The notes under the pieces are model-generated. The model did not search any database, was not told where the DNA came from, and saw only the letters and a program-made list of their open reading frames with translations. Both the position numbers and the translations under genes were made by a program. DNA of 42,662 nt, from positions 1 to 42,662 of the forward strand of contig NZ_LXEU01000065.1 of the NCBI RefSeq assembly GCF_001654985.1, read 5' to 3'. Origin of the DNA: Kluyvera georgiana ATCC 51603 (GTDB lineage Bacteria; Pseudomonadota; Gammaproteobacteria; Enterobacterales; Enterobacteriaceae). Of this stretch, positions 35,221 through 42,662 are shown in pieces (position 1 is the stretch's first letter; the number at the start of each line of letters is the position of its first letter).

Positions 35221-36219
35221 ATGACGAAGCCGGTCAGGATCAGAAGTATTGCCGAGGCGTGCGGGCTTTCCGTTGCTGCGGTGTCCCGGGCGCTGAAAGG
35301 GCAGCCGGGGCTTAAAGAGGAGACTCGCCAGCGGGTGATGGCGGTGGCACAGGAGATGGGGTATGACTTTTCCCGTCTACGCGGCGATAAGGTAAAACGA
35401 GTGCTGTTTTTGCTCCATCGTCAGCATGATATCGCCCGCGCGCTGCCGTTTTACTCGCTGTTGCTGCTGGGGGTGGAAGATCACTGCCGCGAAAAAGGGA
35501 TCGCGATGAGTTTTCTGTCGATCGGCCCGGGCGACAACGTTGAGGAGCAGATCGCACTGCATCATCCCGACGCGCTAATCTGCGCAGGCTACTTTGAAAG
35601 TACGCTGATTATGGCAGTACAGAAAACCCAACTGCCAATGGTGCTGGTTGACCTGTGGGCGCCGGGCTTGCCGTGCGTTAACGTCGATAATCAGCGTGGC
35701 GGCTATCTGGCGACACGTCACCTGATAGACACGGGTCGCAGGAGGATTGCTTTCCTCGCCAGCACGGCCACGCACTACAGTATTCGCCAGCGTGAGAAGG
35801 GTTACCGTCAGGCGCTGTACGAGTCGAAAATGATAATGCCGCCGGAGTATGAAGTGATCGCCTCGCCGCTGGTGGATACCAGCCAGTCGCTGATCGCGGC
35901 GATGAATGAGCTGCTGTCGCTGACGGAGCCGCCGGACGCTATTTTTGCCTACAACGACGTGACGGCGATTGCCGCGATGAATATCTGCGAACAGCGCGGC
36001 TTCCGTGTTCCGCAGGATATCGCGATTGTCGGCTTTGACGATATTGAACCCGCCGCCTGGAGTCGTCCGGCGCTAACGACCATCGCGGTAGATAAACATC
36101 AGTTGGGCTACCGGGCGGTAGGGCTACTGCTGGAAGAGGCCACGGCGGCGGATGAGATGTTACCGGTGGCGCTGGTGGTGAGAGGCAGCACAGGCAAAGT
36201 CAGGAAGAGCGCTCAATAA
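35221..36219 (+). CDS. LacI-family transcriptional regulator of the alpha-galactoside operon
   Basis: The 332-residue protein has the N-terminal LacI helix-turn-helix (IRSIAEACGLSVAAVSRALKG, about residues 6-26) with hinge helix, followed by a periplasmic-binding-protein-like sensor domain with PDAIFAYNDVTAIAAMNIC and DIAIVGFDDIEPAAW. The ATG at 35221 is chosen over 35188, because GGGAG is upstream at 35212-35216 and operator 2 and the promoter would otherwise lie in the gene. It is divergent from the symporter gene. By position it represses the operon until an alpha-galactoside or derivative binds; this is inferred. Confidence 0.92.
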   Translation: MTKPVRIRSIAEACGLSVAAVSRALKGQPGLKEETRQRVMAVAQEMGYDFSRLRGDKVKRVLFLLHRQHDIARALPFYSLLLLGVEDHCREKGIAMSFLSIGPGDNVEEQIALHHPDALICAGYFESTLIMAVQKTQLPMVLVDLWAPGLPCVNVDNQRGGYLATRHLIDTGRRRIAFLASTATHYSIRQREKGYRQALYESKMIMPPEYEVIASPLVDTSQSLIAAMNELLSLTEPPDAIFAYNDVTAIAAMNICEQRGFRVPQDIAIVGFDDIEPAAWSRPALTTIAVDKHQLGYRAVGLLLEEATAADEMLPVALVVRGSTGKVRKSAQ

Positions 36220-36224
36220 ACAAT

Positions 36225-36262
36225 AAGCACCTAACGGTGCTCTTGCCCCTTTGGGGAGAGGC
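36225..36262 (+). terminator. Hairpins after the LacI-family gene
   Basis: AGCACC-TAAC-GGTGCT, then CTCTTGCCCC-TTT-GGGGAGAG form two adjacent stems after the stop. Neither has a long T-tract, so termination is probable but not certain. Confidence 0.45.
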
Positions 36263-36280
36263 ATTCCGGCACAGAGCTAA

Positions 36281-36321
36281 ACCCTCACCCCAGCCCTCTC
36301 CCTTTTCAAGGGAGAGGGGGG
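36281..36321. repeat. Intergenic G/C-rich palindromic repeat
   Basis: CCCTCACCCCAG then CCCTCTCCC-TTTTCAA-GGGAGAGGG. It shares its 5' part and GGGAGAGGGG end with the in-frame repeat inside dsbD (13033-13058). It lies between the convergent LacI-type gene and mscM. Confidence 0.6.
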
Positions 36322-36338
36322 CGCACCGCTCCCCTCTG

Positions 36339-39300
36339 TCACAGGCTGCCCGGCTTGCGGCTGGCGCGGCCCGTTGAGGTCAGCGTGGTGGCGGATTTCT
36401 TACCGTTCAAACTTTCCAGACGCATCTGGAACGGCGGGAACGGCATATCAATGCCGTGCTCACGGAAGCCCGCCAGAATCAGCTGATGCAGTTCGTGACG
36501 CAGCGGCATACGGTGGCCCATCTCGGCGGCGTAGATACGCAGCTCGAAAATCTGAATTCCCTGCTGTAAATCCACAAGGAACGCTTCCGGCGCGGGCGTA
36601 TCGATCACCAGCGAGCAGCGGTGTGCGGCGGTTAACAGGATTTGCGCTACCTCTTCGCTGTTGGCATCCGACGGGGCCGGAATGCTCAGCACCACGCGGG
36701 TCACCGAATCCGACAGCGACCAGTTGATAAACTGCTCGGTGATAAAGGCCTTGTTCGGCACGATAATCTCCTTGCGGTCCCAGTCGCTGATGGTGGTGGC
36801 GCGGGTGTTGATTTTGGTCACGCTGCCGGTGAGGTCGCGAATGGTGACCGTATCGCCAATACGAATCGGCTTCTCAAACAGGATGATCAGGCCAGAGATA
36901 AAGTTGGCAAAAATCTCCTGTAAGCCAAAGCCGAGACCCACACCGAGCGCGGCGACCAGCCACTGCAGCTTCGACCACTCAATCCCCAGCAGCGAGAAGC
37001 CCATCAGCCCGCCAATCATCATCAGGATGTATTTGGTGATGGTGGTAATGGCGTAGCCGGTGCCCGGCGTCAGCGACAGGTGCTGCAGAATCGCCAGCTC
37101 CAGCAGCGCGGGGAGGTTACGCACCAGCTGAGTGGTGATAATCAGCACTAAAATGGCGATGAGCACGGCACCGAGGGTAATGGGTTCAATGCTTTCCACG
37201 CCCTGCACCGTTGAGGTCACGTCCCACAGCGAAATGTTCTCAAGGAAGCCGAACGCTGAGTGGATTTCCGACCACAGGATAATCACCGACACCAGCGCGA
37301 TCAGCATCAGAATGGAGCGTACCAGGCGCAGCGACTGCTCGCTGATGGTATCGAGGTTCACTTCGCTCACCTCCTGCTCGGCAGACCCTTCCAGGCTGGT
37401 GGCATGCGTCTCTTCCTCACCGCGGGCGCGGTGCGCCAGCATTTCGGCACGCTTGTGTTTCGCGCGATCAAAGGCCAGACGGCGGCGCTGAATCAGCATC
37501 CAGCGGCGGATCACGTGGTAAATCACCAGCAGCAGGAACCAGATAGCCACCGATGTCTCCAGACGCGCCAACAGAGCCTGCGCGGTGGCGAGATAGCCGA
37601 CGGCGGCGGCGAAAATGGCGACCAGCGGCGCGCCGGTCATCAGGTTCCACAGCAGCAGGTTGATCCGGTTGTCGCCGCTGCCTTCTTTGTCGAGATAGAG
37701 CGGAATCCCGGCACGCTTCAGGCTGAGAGTGACCACCGCCAGCGCGCCGCAGATCAGGATAAAGCACAGCCTACCGAGCGATGCGGAGAACTCACGGTCG
37801 TTGAGATTATCGAACATAATCAGCGCCATAATCAGCGGCACGATAAGTCCGATACTCATCAGGTAATAGCGCATGGCGCGGGCCACGCGGAGCTGCGGCC
37901 AGCCAAAGTGAACAATAAACAGGCCGTTGGTGCGAGCGAAGGCAGCGCAAATCATCACCACCCACAGGAGCGGCACGGTAGCGGTGACGCCGTCGCCTAT
38001 CGCCACGGCAAGCGGGTAGGGCCACGCCTCCTGGAGACCATAGCCCAGCGTCGCCCACAGCACCGGCAGCGGTGATGCCACCAGAATCGACCAGAACACC
38101 GTGCGCATGGTCAGCCAGAAGTGGTCCTGGGTGACTTTGCCGACGCGGGCGCTGGAACGCTCCAGGAAACGCGTGAAGTGTTTTCTCGAGCTGATGCTGA
38201 AGCCCACCAACAGCAGCGCTCCGAAGAGCGGGAACAGCGTCTGACGGCTGGTGAGCATCATCATGGTGGCCTTGCCGAGCTGGCTGAAGGTGTCCAGCGA
38301 GATCAGACGACGCAGATCCTGCACAATTTCAATCGGCCAGCTGAAATCGATAGGCCGCACGTCGGAGGTCCAGAACAGATAGCGGTGGGTGGCTTCGTTC
38401 ACCTCTTTGAGCGCGTCTTCCAGCTGGCTGTTGGAGACTTTCAGCTTGGTTAGCTCAAGAATCAGCGTGTCGCCGCCCTGCAGCAGCGAGTTCAGCAGCT
38501 CGCGCTGGGTTCGCAGTTGGGCTTCAAGAATGCGGTTTTCTTCGCTGGTCAGCGGCTGGCCGTCGGTCTGGCGAATTTGCCGCAGCTGCGGCTGCTTATT
38601 GAGCAGGTCCTCATAACGTAAACGGTGAACGCGCAGCTGCGCCATCTCGGTATCAAGCTGCTGCGGCTTCGGCATTTCCGGCAGACGCGCAACCTGCGCG
38701 CGCAGGGCTTCACCCAGCAGATTCGAGGAACCAAGCCACTGAGACTGCTCGCGCAGAGTGTTCAGCGCCTGGCGTACCTGCAGCGTCTGATTAGCCGCCT
38801 GGCGCTGCTGGGAGGCGACCAGGTCCATGCGCTGCGCCTGCTGGTTTAACGCCTGGGAAAGCTCACGGTTGATTCTGAACTGTTCAACGATGCTGGCCGG
38901 CAGGTTCTCGCTGTTTTCTGCCAGCAATTCGGTGCTTTCCAGTGCCCGTTCCGCTTCGCGCTGGCGCTGACTGTTGAGCTGATTGCGTAAAGCTTGCAGG
39001 TAGGCGTCGAGCTGTTCGCCCTGCTTTTGCGCCAGCTCTGAGCGCATGCGCGCCAGCTCCTGGCGATTGTTGGCGGAAAGCTGCGCCAGCTCCAGCTCAT
39101 CAACCAGCGCCTTCAGCTTGCTGGCGTCGGCCTGTAGGCTCAAATTTTGCGCCTGCGCCAGCGGCGTATTGCCGGTCTGGGTGCCGATACGGCGTTCAAC
39201 GTCGTTGAGCTGGCGGCGGGCGTCGGTCTGCTGCTGCGGAAGCTGGTTGAGGGAGTCGGCAATATCGCGGGCGCGTTCCTGTTCCTGCTGGGCCTGACGG

Positions 39301-39662
39301 CTTTTTTCCAGCAGCTGGCTGCTGACCTGCAGAATCTCCTGGTTCAGCGCGTCGGTGCTCATGCCGTCCGGCACCTGACGCGGTTCATCGCGCAGATTGT
39401 TGAGCTGATTACGCAGCGTCTGGGAGAGTTTGGGGAAGTTGTCGATGACCTGCTGGTACTGCGCGGCACGCTCGAGCGAGCCTTTTTGCTCCTCCAGCGC
39501 GGTGAGGGCGCTTTGCAGCGCCTCGACGGTATCAGGCTGAGCGGGCTTCGCCGCTTTCGCCTGTTCTAATTCCTGGGCAATTTGCCGGGCGTTGGGGGCG
39601 GTCGCTGCGAACGCCCCCTGGCTGAGGCACCAGGCCATCAGTAAAGTGATAATCAGGCGCAC
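36339..39662 (-). CDS. mscM: Miniconductance mechanosensitive channel MscM (YjeP)
   Basis: MscM is a large MscS-superfamily channel that opens on hypo-osmotic shock. The 1107-residue protein (the same size as E. coli YjeP) has a signal peptide (MRLIITLLMAWCLSQGAFA), a long periplasmic coiled-coil domain rich in Gln, Leu and Arg (about residues 20-460), about eleven membrane spans, and the C-terminal MscS domain with GLGFGLQEIFANFISGLIILFEKPIRIGDTV and the cytoplasmic beta domain. It follows psd by 20 bp on the same strand, so the two are probably one operon. Confidence 0.96.
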   Translation of the reverse strand: MRLIITLLMAWCLSQGAFAATAPNARQIAQELEQAKAAKPAQPDTVEALQSALTALEEQKGSLERAAQYQQVIDNFPKLSQTLRNQLNNLRDEPRQVPDGMSTDALNQEILQVSSQLLEKSRQAQQEQERARDIADSLNQLPQQQTDARRQLNDVERRIGTQTGNTPLAQAQNLSLQADASKLKALVDELELAQLSANNRQELARMRSELAQKQGEQLDAYLQALRNQLNSQRQREAERALESTELLAENSENLPASIVEQFRINRELSQALNQQAQRMDLVASQQRQAANQTLQVRQALNTLREQSQWLGSSNLLGEALRAQVARLPEMPKPQQLDTEMAQLRVHRLRYEDLLNKQPQLRQIRQTDGQPLTSEENRILEAQLRTQRELLNSLLQGGDTLILELTKLKVSNSQLEDALKEVNEATHRYLFWTSDVRPIDFSWPIEIVQDLRRLISLDTFSQLGKATMMMLTSRQTLFPLFGALLLVGFSISSRKHFTRFLERSSARVGKVTQDHFWLTMRTVFWSILVASPLPVLWATLGYGLQEAWPYPLAVAIGDGVTATVPLLWVVMICAAFARTNGLFIVHFGWPQLRVARAMRYYLMSIGLIVPLIMALIMFDNLNDREFSASLGRLCFILICGALAVVTLSLKRAGIPLYLDKEGSGDNRINLLLWNLMTGAPLVAIFAAAVGYLATAQALLARLETSVAIWFLLLVIYHVIRRWMLIQRRRLAFDRAKHKRAEMLAHRARGEEETHATSLEGSAEQEVSEVNLDTISEQSLRLVRSILMLIALVSVIILWSEIHSAFGFLENISLWDVTSTVQGVESIEPITLGAVLIAILVLIITTQLVRNLPALLELAILQHLSLTPGTGYAITTITKYILMMIGGLMGFSLLGIEWSKLQWLVAALGVGLGFGLQEIFANFISGLIILFEKPIRIGDTVTIRDLTGSVTKINTRATTISDWDRKEIIVPNKAFITEQFINWSLSDSVTRVVLSIPAPSDANSEEVAQILLTAAHRCSLVIDTPAPEAFLVDLQQGIQIFELRIYAAEMGHRMPLRHELHQLILAGFREHGIDMPFPPFQMRLESLNGKKSATTLTSTGRASRKPGSL

Positions 39663-39682
39663 GTCAGACCCTTATTTGGCTA

Positions 39683-40645
39683 TTAGCTTTTTTCTTGCGT
39701 GTCGTCAGCCTGCGGGGCGACGTCCTGCTCTACAACCGTTTCTGCTACGGGTTCTACAACCGCTTCCGGTTCGGCTACCGCTTCGGTAGAGACAGCCAGC
39801 GGCTCGCCCAGACGGGTAACGGAGAGATTTTGCAGATGTTCGACCAGCGTGACTTTGCCCGGTGCAAACAGGTTGATCACCGTAGAACCCAGCTTGAAGC
39901 GGCCCATCTCCTGGCCTTTCAACAGTGCAACGGAACCTTCCTGATCGCCTGCCGGGTAGGTCCAGCGTTTGATGATGCCTTCGCGCGGCGGTGTGACGGT
40001 GCCGGCCCACACGGTTTCGATGCTGCCAACGATGGTGGCACCCACCAGAATCTGCGCCATCGGACCAAATTCGGTATCGAACAGGCAGATAACGCGTTCG
40101 TTACGCGCAAACAGGTTCGGTACGTTCTGGGCGGTCAGGTGGTTGACGGAGAACAGATCGCCCGGCACGTAGATCATCTCGCGCAGGATACCGTTGCACG
40201 GCATGTGGACGCGGTGATAGTCGCGCGGCGACAGATAGGTGGTGGCGAAGGTGCCGTTGCGGAAAAGGTCGGCCATGATGTAGTTGCCGGCCAGCAGCGC
40301 TTCCAGAGAATAGTTGTGGCCTTTCGCCTGTAAAATTTTGTCGTCTTCAATGGCGCCAAGCTGGCTGATCGCGCCGTCGGCTGGCATGACCAGCACGCTC
40401 GGGTCGGTGTTGACCGTGCGGACGTCTTCACGCAGCGGGCGAACGAAGAAATCGTTAAAGGTGCGGTAGCTGGCGGTATCCGGCTTCTGCGCCTCTTTCA
40501 TATCGACCTTGTAGAACTTCACGAACAGATCGATAACCAGTTTGGTCAGCCATCCCGCTCGTTTGCTCGCACCCCAGCCTGCGAGACGCGTAAGCCACAG
40601 TTTAGGCAGAATGTATTGCAGTGAAAGTTTAAACGAGTTTAACAA
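39683..40645 (-). CDS. psd: Phosphatidylserine decarboxylase proenzyme
   Basis: Psd makes phosphatidylethanolamine from phosphatidylserine at the inner membrane. The 320-residue proenzyme cuts itself at LGST (Ser254), leaving a pyruvoyl group on the alpha chain. The Asp90-His147-Ser254 autocleavage triad is present (PADGAIS, HRVH and KLGST). The tail after residue about 280 is Ala/Glu/Val-rich and varies between species. The start at 40645 gives [16 protein letters not shown] sigma-70-like promoter and a 23-base palindrome lie upstream. Confidence 0.97.
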   Translation of the reverse strand: MLNSFKLSLQYILPKLWLTRLAGWGASKRAGWLTKLVIDLFVKFYKVDMKEAQKPDTASYRTFNDFFVRPLREDVRTVNTDPSVLVMPADGAISQLGAIEDDKILQAKGHNYSLEALLAGNYIMADLFRNGTFATTYLSPRDYHRVHMPCNGILREMIYVPGDLFSVNHLTAQNVPNLFARNERVICLFDTEFGPMAQILVGATIVGSIETVWAGTVTPPREGIIKRWTYPAGDQEGSVALLKGQEMGRFKLGSTVINLFAPGKVTLVEHLQNLSVTRLGEPLAVSTEAVAEPEAVVEPVAETVVEQDVAPQADDTQEKS

Positions 40646-40676
40646 GGTAGCCTCCAGGCCATTATGTGTCGATCCT

Positions 40677-40699
40677 GATCCAACGCCAGGCGTTGGATC
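40677..40699. promoter_or_regulatory. Perfect 23-base palindrome in the psd 5' leader
   Basis: GATCCAACGCC and GGCGTTGGATC are perfect 11-base inverted repeats around a single A. It lies between the psd promoter and start and has no U-tract on the minus strand. It could stabilise the mRNA, bind a protein, or act as a weak terminator after rsgA. Confidence 0.55.
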
Positions 40700-40717
40700 T
40701 TTAAAGAAAAGCGGCCG

Positions 40718-40746
40718 ATTCTAGCGAGAGTTGACGCAAATGTCAG
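40718..40746 (-). promoter_or_regulatory. Probable psd promoter
   Basis: On the minus strand CTGACA (40746-40741) and TAGAAT (40723-40718) are separated by 17 bp. Confidence 0.55.
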
Positions 40747-40764
40747 TCGGCAAAATCATAGTTC

Positions 40765-41820
40765 TCAATTATCGATGTCTGAAAAGTTTTTACGCGTTTT
40801 TACCTGCGCCATGGTTTCCAGAATGCGGTGATAATTTTCAAAACGGGTCTCGGCGATCTTCCCTTGCTCAACGGCTTCGCGGATGGCGCAGCCGGGGTCG
40901 GTATCGTGCTTACAGTCGCGGTATTTACAGTGGCCGAGGTAGTCATGGAATTCGACAAACCCGTTGGTGATTTGTTCCGGGTCGAGGTGCCACAGGCCAA
41001 ATTCACGCACGCCGGGGGAGTCAATCACGTCGCCGCCGTGCGGGAAGTGATACAGGCGCGCCGCCGTGGTGGTGTGCTGGCCCAGACCTGAGACATCGGA
41101 GACGTCATTGGTCAGAATGCGGTCGTCGTTCAGCCCCAGCAGGGCGTTCAGCAGGCTCGATTTTCCGACGCCAGACTGCCCGGCAAAAATGCTGATGCGG
41201 TTAGTGAGCGCTTCTTCCAACGGTTTCAGGCCATCCTGAGTATGGCTGGACGCCATCAGAACGGTATAGCCAATCTTGCGGTAGATATCCATCTGCTCGT
41301 TGACGAACGCCATGCCCTCATCGTCCAGCAGGTCAATTTTGTTCAGCACCAGCAGCGGCTCGACGTTAAGCGTTTCGCAGGCCACCAGATAACGGTCGAT
41401 AATATTCAGCGACAGCTCCGGCAAAATGGCTGAGACGATGACGATCTGATTGATATTGGCGGCGATCGGCTTCACGCCGTCGTAAAAGTCCGGGCGGGTG
41501 AGTACCGAGGTACGCTCGTGAACCGCTTCGACGATCCCTTTTACGTTGACGCCTTCAGCAGCGGCTTTCCCCGGGCGCCAGACCACGCGGTCGCCGGTCA
41601 CCAGCGAACGGATAGTACGACGGATGTTGCAGCGGTGGGTTTCGCCATCGGCGGACTCCACGTCGGCGTGCATCCCAAAGCGGCTGATGACGATGCCTTC
41701 GGCGGCTTCGCCAAACAGATTATCGTCGTAATCGGGCTTCTCCGCGGCTGTTGTCAGGCGGCGCTGGTGGTTAGCCTTAACGCGGCGCTGCTGACCTTTG
41801 GAGAGTTTATTTTTACTCAA
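40765..41820 (-). CDS. rsgA: Ribosome small-subunit biogenesis GTPase RsgA
   Basis: RsgA is a circularly permuted GTPase that checks maturation of the 30S subunit. Motif order is permuted: G4 LNKIDLL comes before G1 [12 protein letters not shown] and G3 DSPG. An N-terminal OB domain ([25 protein letters not shown]) precedes the GTPase core, and a zinc-binding [14 protein letters not shown] segment follows. The TTG at 41820 is chosen, since it yields 351 aa starting (M)[13 protein letters not shown], like E. coli (350 aa), with AGGAG upstream. An ATG at 41844 and a TTG at 41853 are alternatives. It is divergent from orn. Confidence 0.95.
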   Translation of the reverse strand: MSKNKLSKGQQRRVKANHQRRLTTAAEKPDYDDNLFGEAAEGIVISRFGMHADVESADGETHRCNIRRTIRSLVTGDRVVWRPGKAAAEGVNVKGIVEAVHERTSVLTRPDFYDGVKPIAANINQIVIVSAILPELSLNIIDRYLVACETLNVEPLLVLNKIDLLDDEGMAFVNEQMDIYRKIGYTVLMASSHTQDGLKPLEEALTNRISIFAGQSGVGKSSLLNALLGLNDDRILTNDVSDVSGLGQHTTTAARLYHFPHGGDVIDSPGVREFGLWHLDPEQITNGFVEFHDYLGHCKYRDCKHDTDPGCAIREAVEQGKIAETRFENYHRILETMAQVKTRKNFSDIDN

Positions 41821-41927
41821 TCGTGCTGACTCCTGGTCGCCCATGTTGGGCAAAACCTCTATGATACACGCTAATTAATACTAGTTAACCTACCGCGGCA
41901 GGTATGACAAGAAGGGTGGAAAATAAC

Positions 41928-42473
41928 ATGAGTGCAGATGAAAACAACCTGATTTGGATCGATCTGGAGATGACTGGCCTGGATCCCGAGCGCGATCGCA
42001 TTATTGAAATCGCGACGCTGGTGACCGACGCGCAGCTCAATATCCTGGCGGAAGGGCCAACCATTGCGGTCCATCAGTCTGATGCTCAACTGGCGCTGAT
42101 GGATGACTGGAACGTACGGACGCATACCGGTAGCGGCCTGGTGGATCGCGTGAAGGCGAGCACGCTGGGCGACCGTGAAGCCGAACTGGCGACGCTGGAG
42201 TTCCTGAAGCAGTGGGTACCGGCGGGCAAATCGCCGATTTGCGGCAACAGCATCGGCCAGGACCGTCGTTTCCTGTTTAAATACATGCCGGAGCTGGAAG
42301 CCTACTTCCACTACCGCTATCTGGACGTGAGCACGCTCAAAGAGCTGGCGCGCCGCTGGAAGCCGGAGATTCTGCCGGGCTTTAAAAAGCAGGGCACTCA
42401 CCAGGCGATGGATGATATCCGCGAGTCGGTGGCGGAGCTGGCCTACTATCGTGAGCATTTTATTCAACTTTAA
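41928..42473 (+). CDS. orn: Oligoribonuclease
   Basis: Orn is the essential DEDDh 3'-5' exonuclease that degrades 2-5 nt RNAs, including pGpG from cyclic di-GMP. The 181-residue protein equals E. coli in length. Catalytic residues are visible: Asp12 and Glu14 in [10 protein letters not shown], Asp112 in IGQDRRFL, and His158/Asp163 in [12 protein letters not shown]. The ATG at 41928 gives the family N-terminus [10 protein letters not shown]; the longer frame from 41904 is not supported. It is divergent from rsgA with about 105 bp between starts. Confidence 0.97.
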   Translation: MSADENNLIWIDLEMTGLDPERDRIIEIATLVTDAQLNILAEGPTIAVHQSDAQLALMDDWNVRTHTGSGLVDRVKASTLGDREAELATLEFLKQWVPAGKSPICGNSIGQDRRFLFKYMPELEAYFHYRYLDVSTLKELARRWKPEILPGFKKQGTHQAMDDIRESVAELAYYREHFIQL

Positions 42474-42565
42474 GGTGTAAACGGGATGAATCGGCGTTAA
42501 AATAATCAACTTGCCGATTTATCCAGCAGTTGAACGGATTTTTTAAAAAATCGCTTCAGGGGGGG

Positions 42566-42593
42566 TTGCAGGGGAAAAGAATTCTCGTATAAT
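42566..42593 (+). promoter_or_regulatory. Promoter of the tRNA-Gly operon
   Basis: TTGCAG (42566-42571) and TATAAT (42588-42593) are separated by 16 bp and followed by a G+C-rich GCGCCTCCC discriminator, as in stable-RNA promoters. Confidence 0.8.
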
Positions 42594-42653
42594 GCGCCTC
42601 CCGTAACGAAGCAGAAATGCGAATTACGACAGCAACAAAAATTGCCAGATTTT

Positions 42654-42662
42654 GCGGGAATA
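42654..42662 (+). tRNA. glyV: tRNA-Gly, first nine bases only
   Basis: GCGGGAATA at the window end matches the 5' end of enterobacterial tRNA-Gly(GCC). In E. coli the glyVXY operon follows orn, so the rest of the gene is expected beyond the window. Confidence 0.75.

Overview
The window is a chromosomal segment of a bacterium of the family Enterobacteriaceae. From 11 kb rightwards the gene order is that of the Escherichia/Salmonella/Klebsiella chromosome: pheU, yjdC, dsbD, cutA, dcuA, aspA, fxsA, yjeH, groESL, yjeI, yjeJ, epmB, efp, ecnB, gdx, frdDCBA, epmA, yjeM, mscM, psd, rsgA, orn, glyV. It is not E. coli K-12: ecnA, blc, ampC and yjeO are missing, and an alpha-galactosidase / sugar-proton symporter / LacI-regulator module sits between yjeM and mscM. 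Absence of ampC beside frd argues against the Enterobacter cloacae complex and Citrobacter freundii and would fit a Klebsiella-, Raoultella- or Kluyvera-like genome. The species cannot be fixed from this sequence alone.

Region 1 (1 to about 10,950) is the integrase-proximal end of an integrative element, ICE-like and similar in layout to SPI-7/PAPI-type islands, inserted at the 3' end of tRNA-Phe (pheU). Its other end lies outside the window. From left to right it holds a three-copy structured repeat resembling the STAXI RNA motif; a same-strand row of small unknown genes with an ArdC-like antirestriction protein, a DUF1281-like protein and a methylase-like protein; a UvrD-like helicase; a MOBH/TraI_2-type relaxase homologue whose metal-binding histidines are gone; and a tyrosine integrase. 

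The most striking feature of region 1 is a recurring leader in front of eight of these genes (starts 445, 1276, 1726, 2449, 3119, 3548, 4640, 5681). Each leader has a G+C-rich first stem, a loop or stem segment (strand 1), a downstream complementary segment (strand 2), and a third segment over the Shine-Dalgarno region (strand 3) that resembles strand 1 and also pairs with strand 2. Strands 1 and 3 therefore compete for strand 2. The actual sequences differ from leader to leader while the pairing is kept, and one leader keeps it through G-U pairs, which points to an RNA switch. I do not recognise it as a named family.

Region 2 (10,952 to 25,120): pheU; the cutA-dsbD-yjdC cluster (disulfide reductant export); aspA and dcuA (aspartate to fumarate, and C4-dicarboxylate exchange); fxsA; the exporter yjeH; the heat-shock operon groESL with a sigma-32-type promoter; and EF-P (efp) with its lysylation enzyme epmB. 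Next come ecnB and the guanidinium exporter gdx under a guanidine-II riboswitch.

Region 3 (25,236 to 42,662): fumarate reductase frdABCD, divergent from epmA, the second EF-P modification enzyme; yjeM; the alpha-galactoside module with two identical candidate operators; then mscM, psd, rsgA, orn and the first bases of a tRNA-Gly gene. AspA, DcuA and FrdABCD together form a fumarate-respiration set; EpmA, EpmB and EF-P form the set that relieves ribosome stalling at proline runs.
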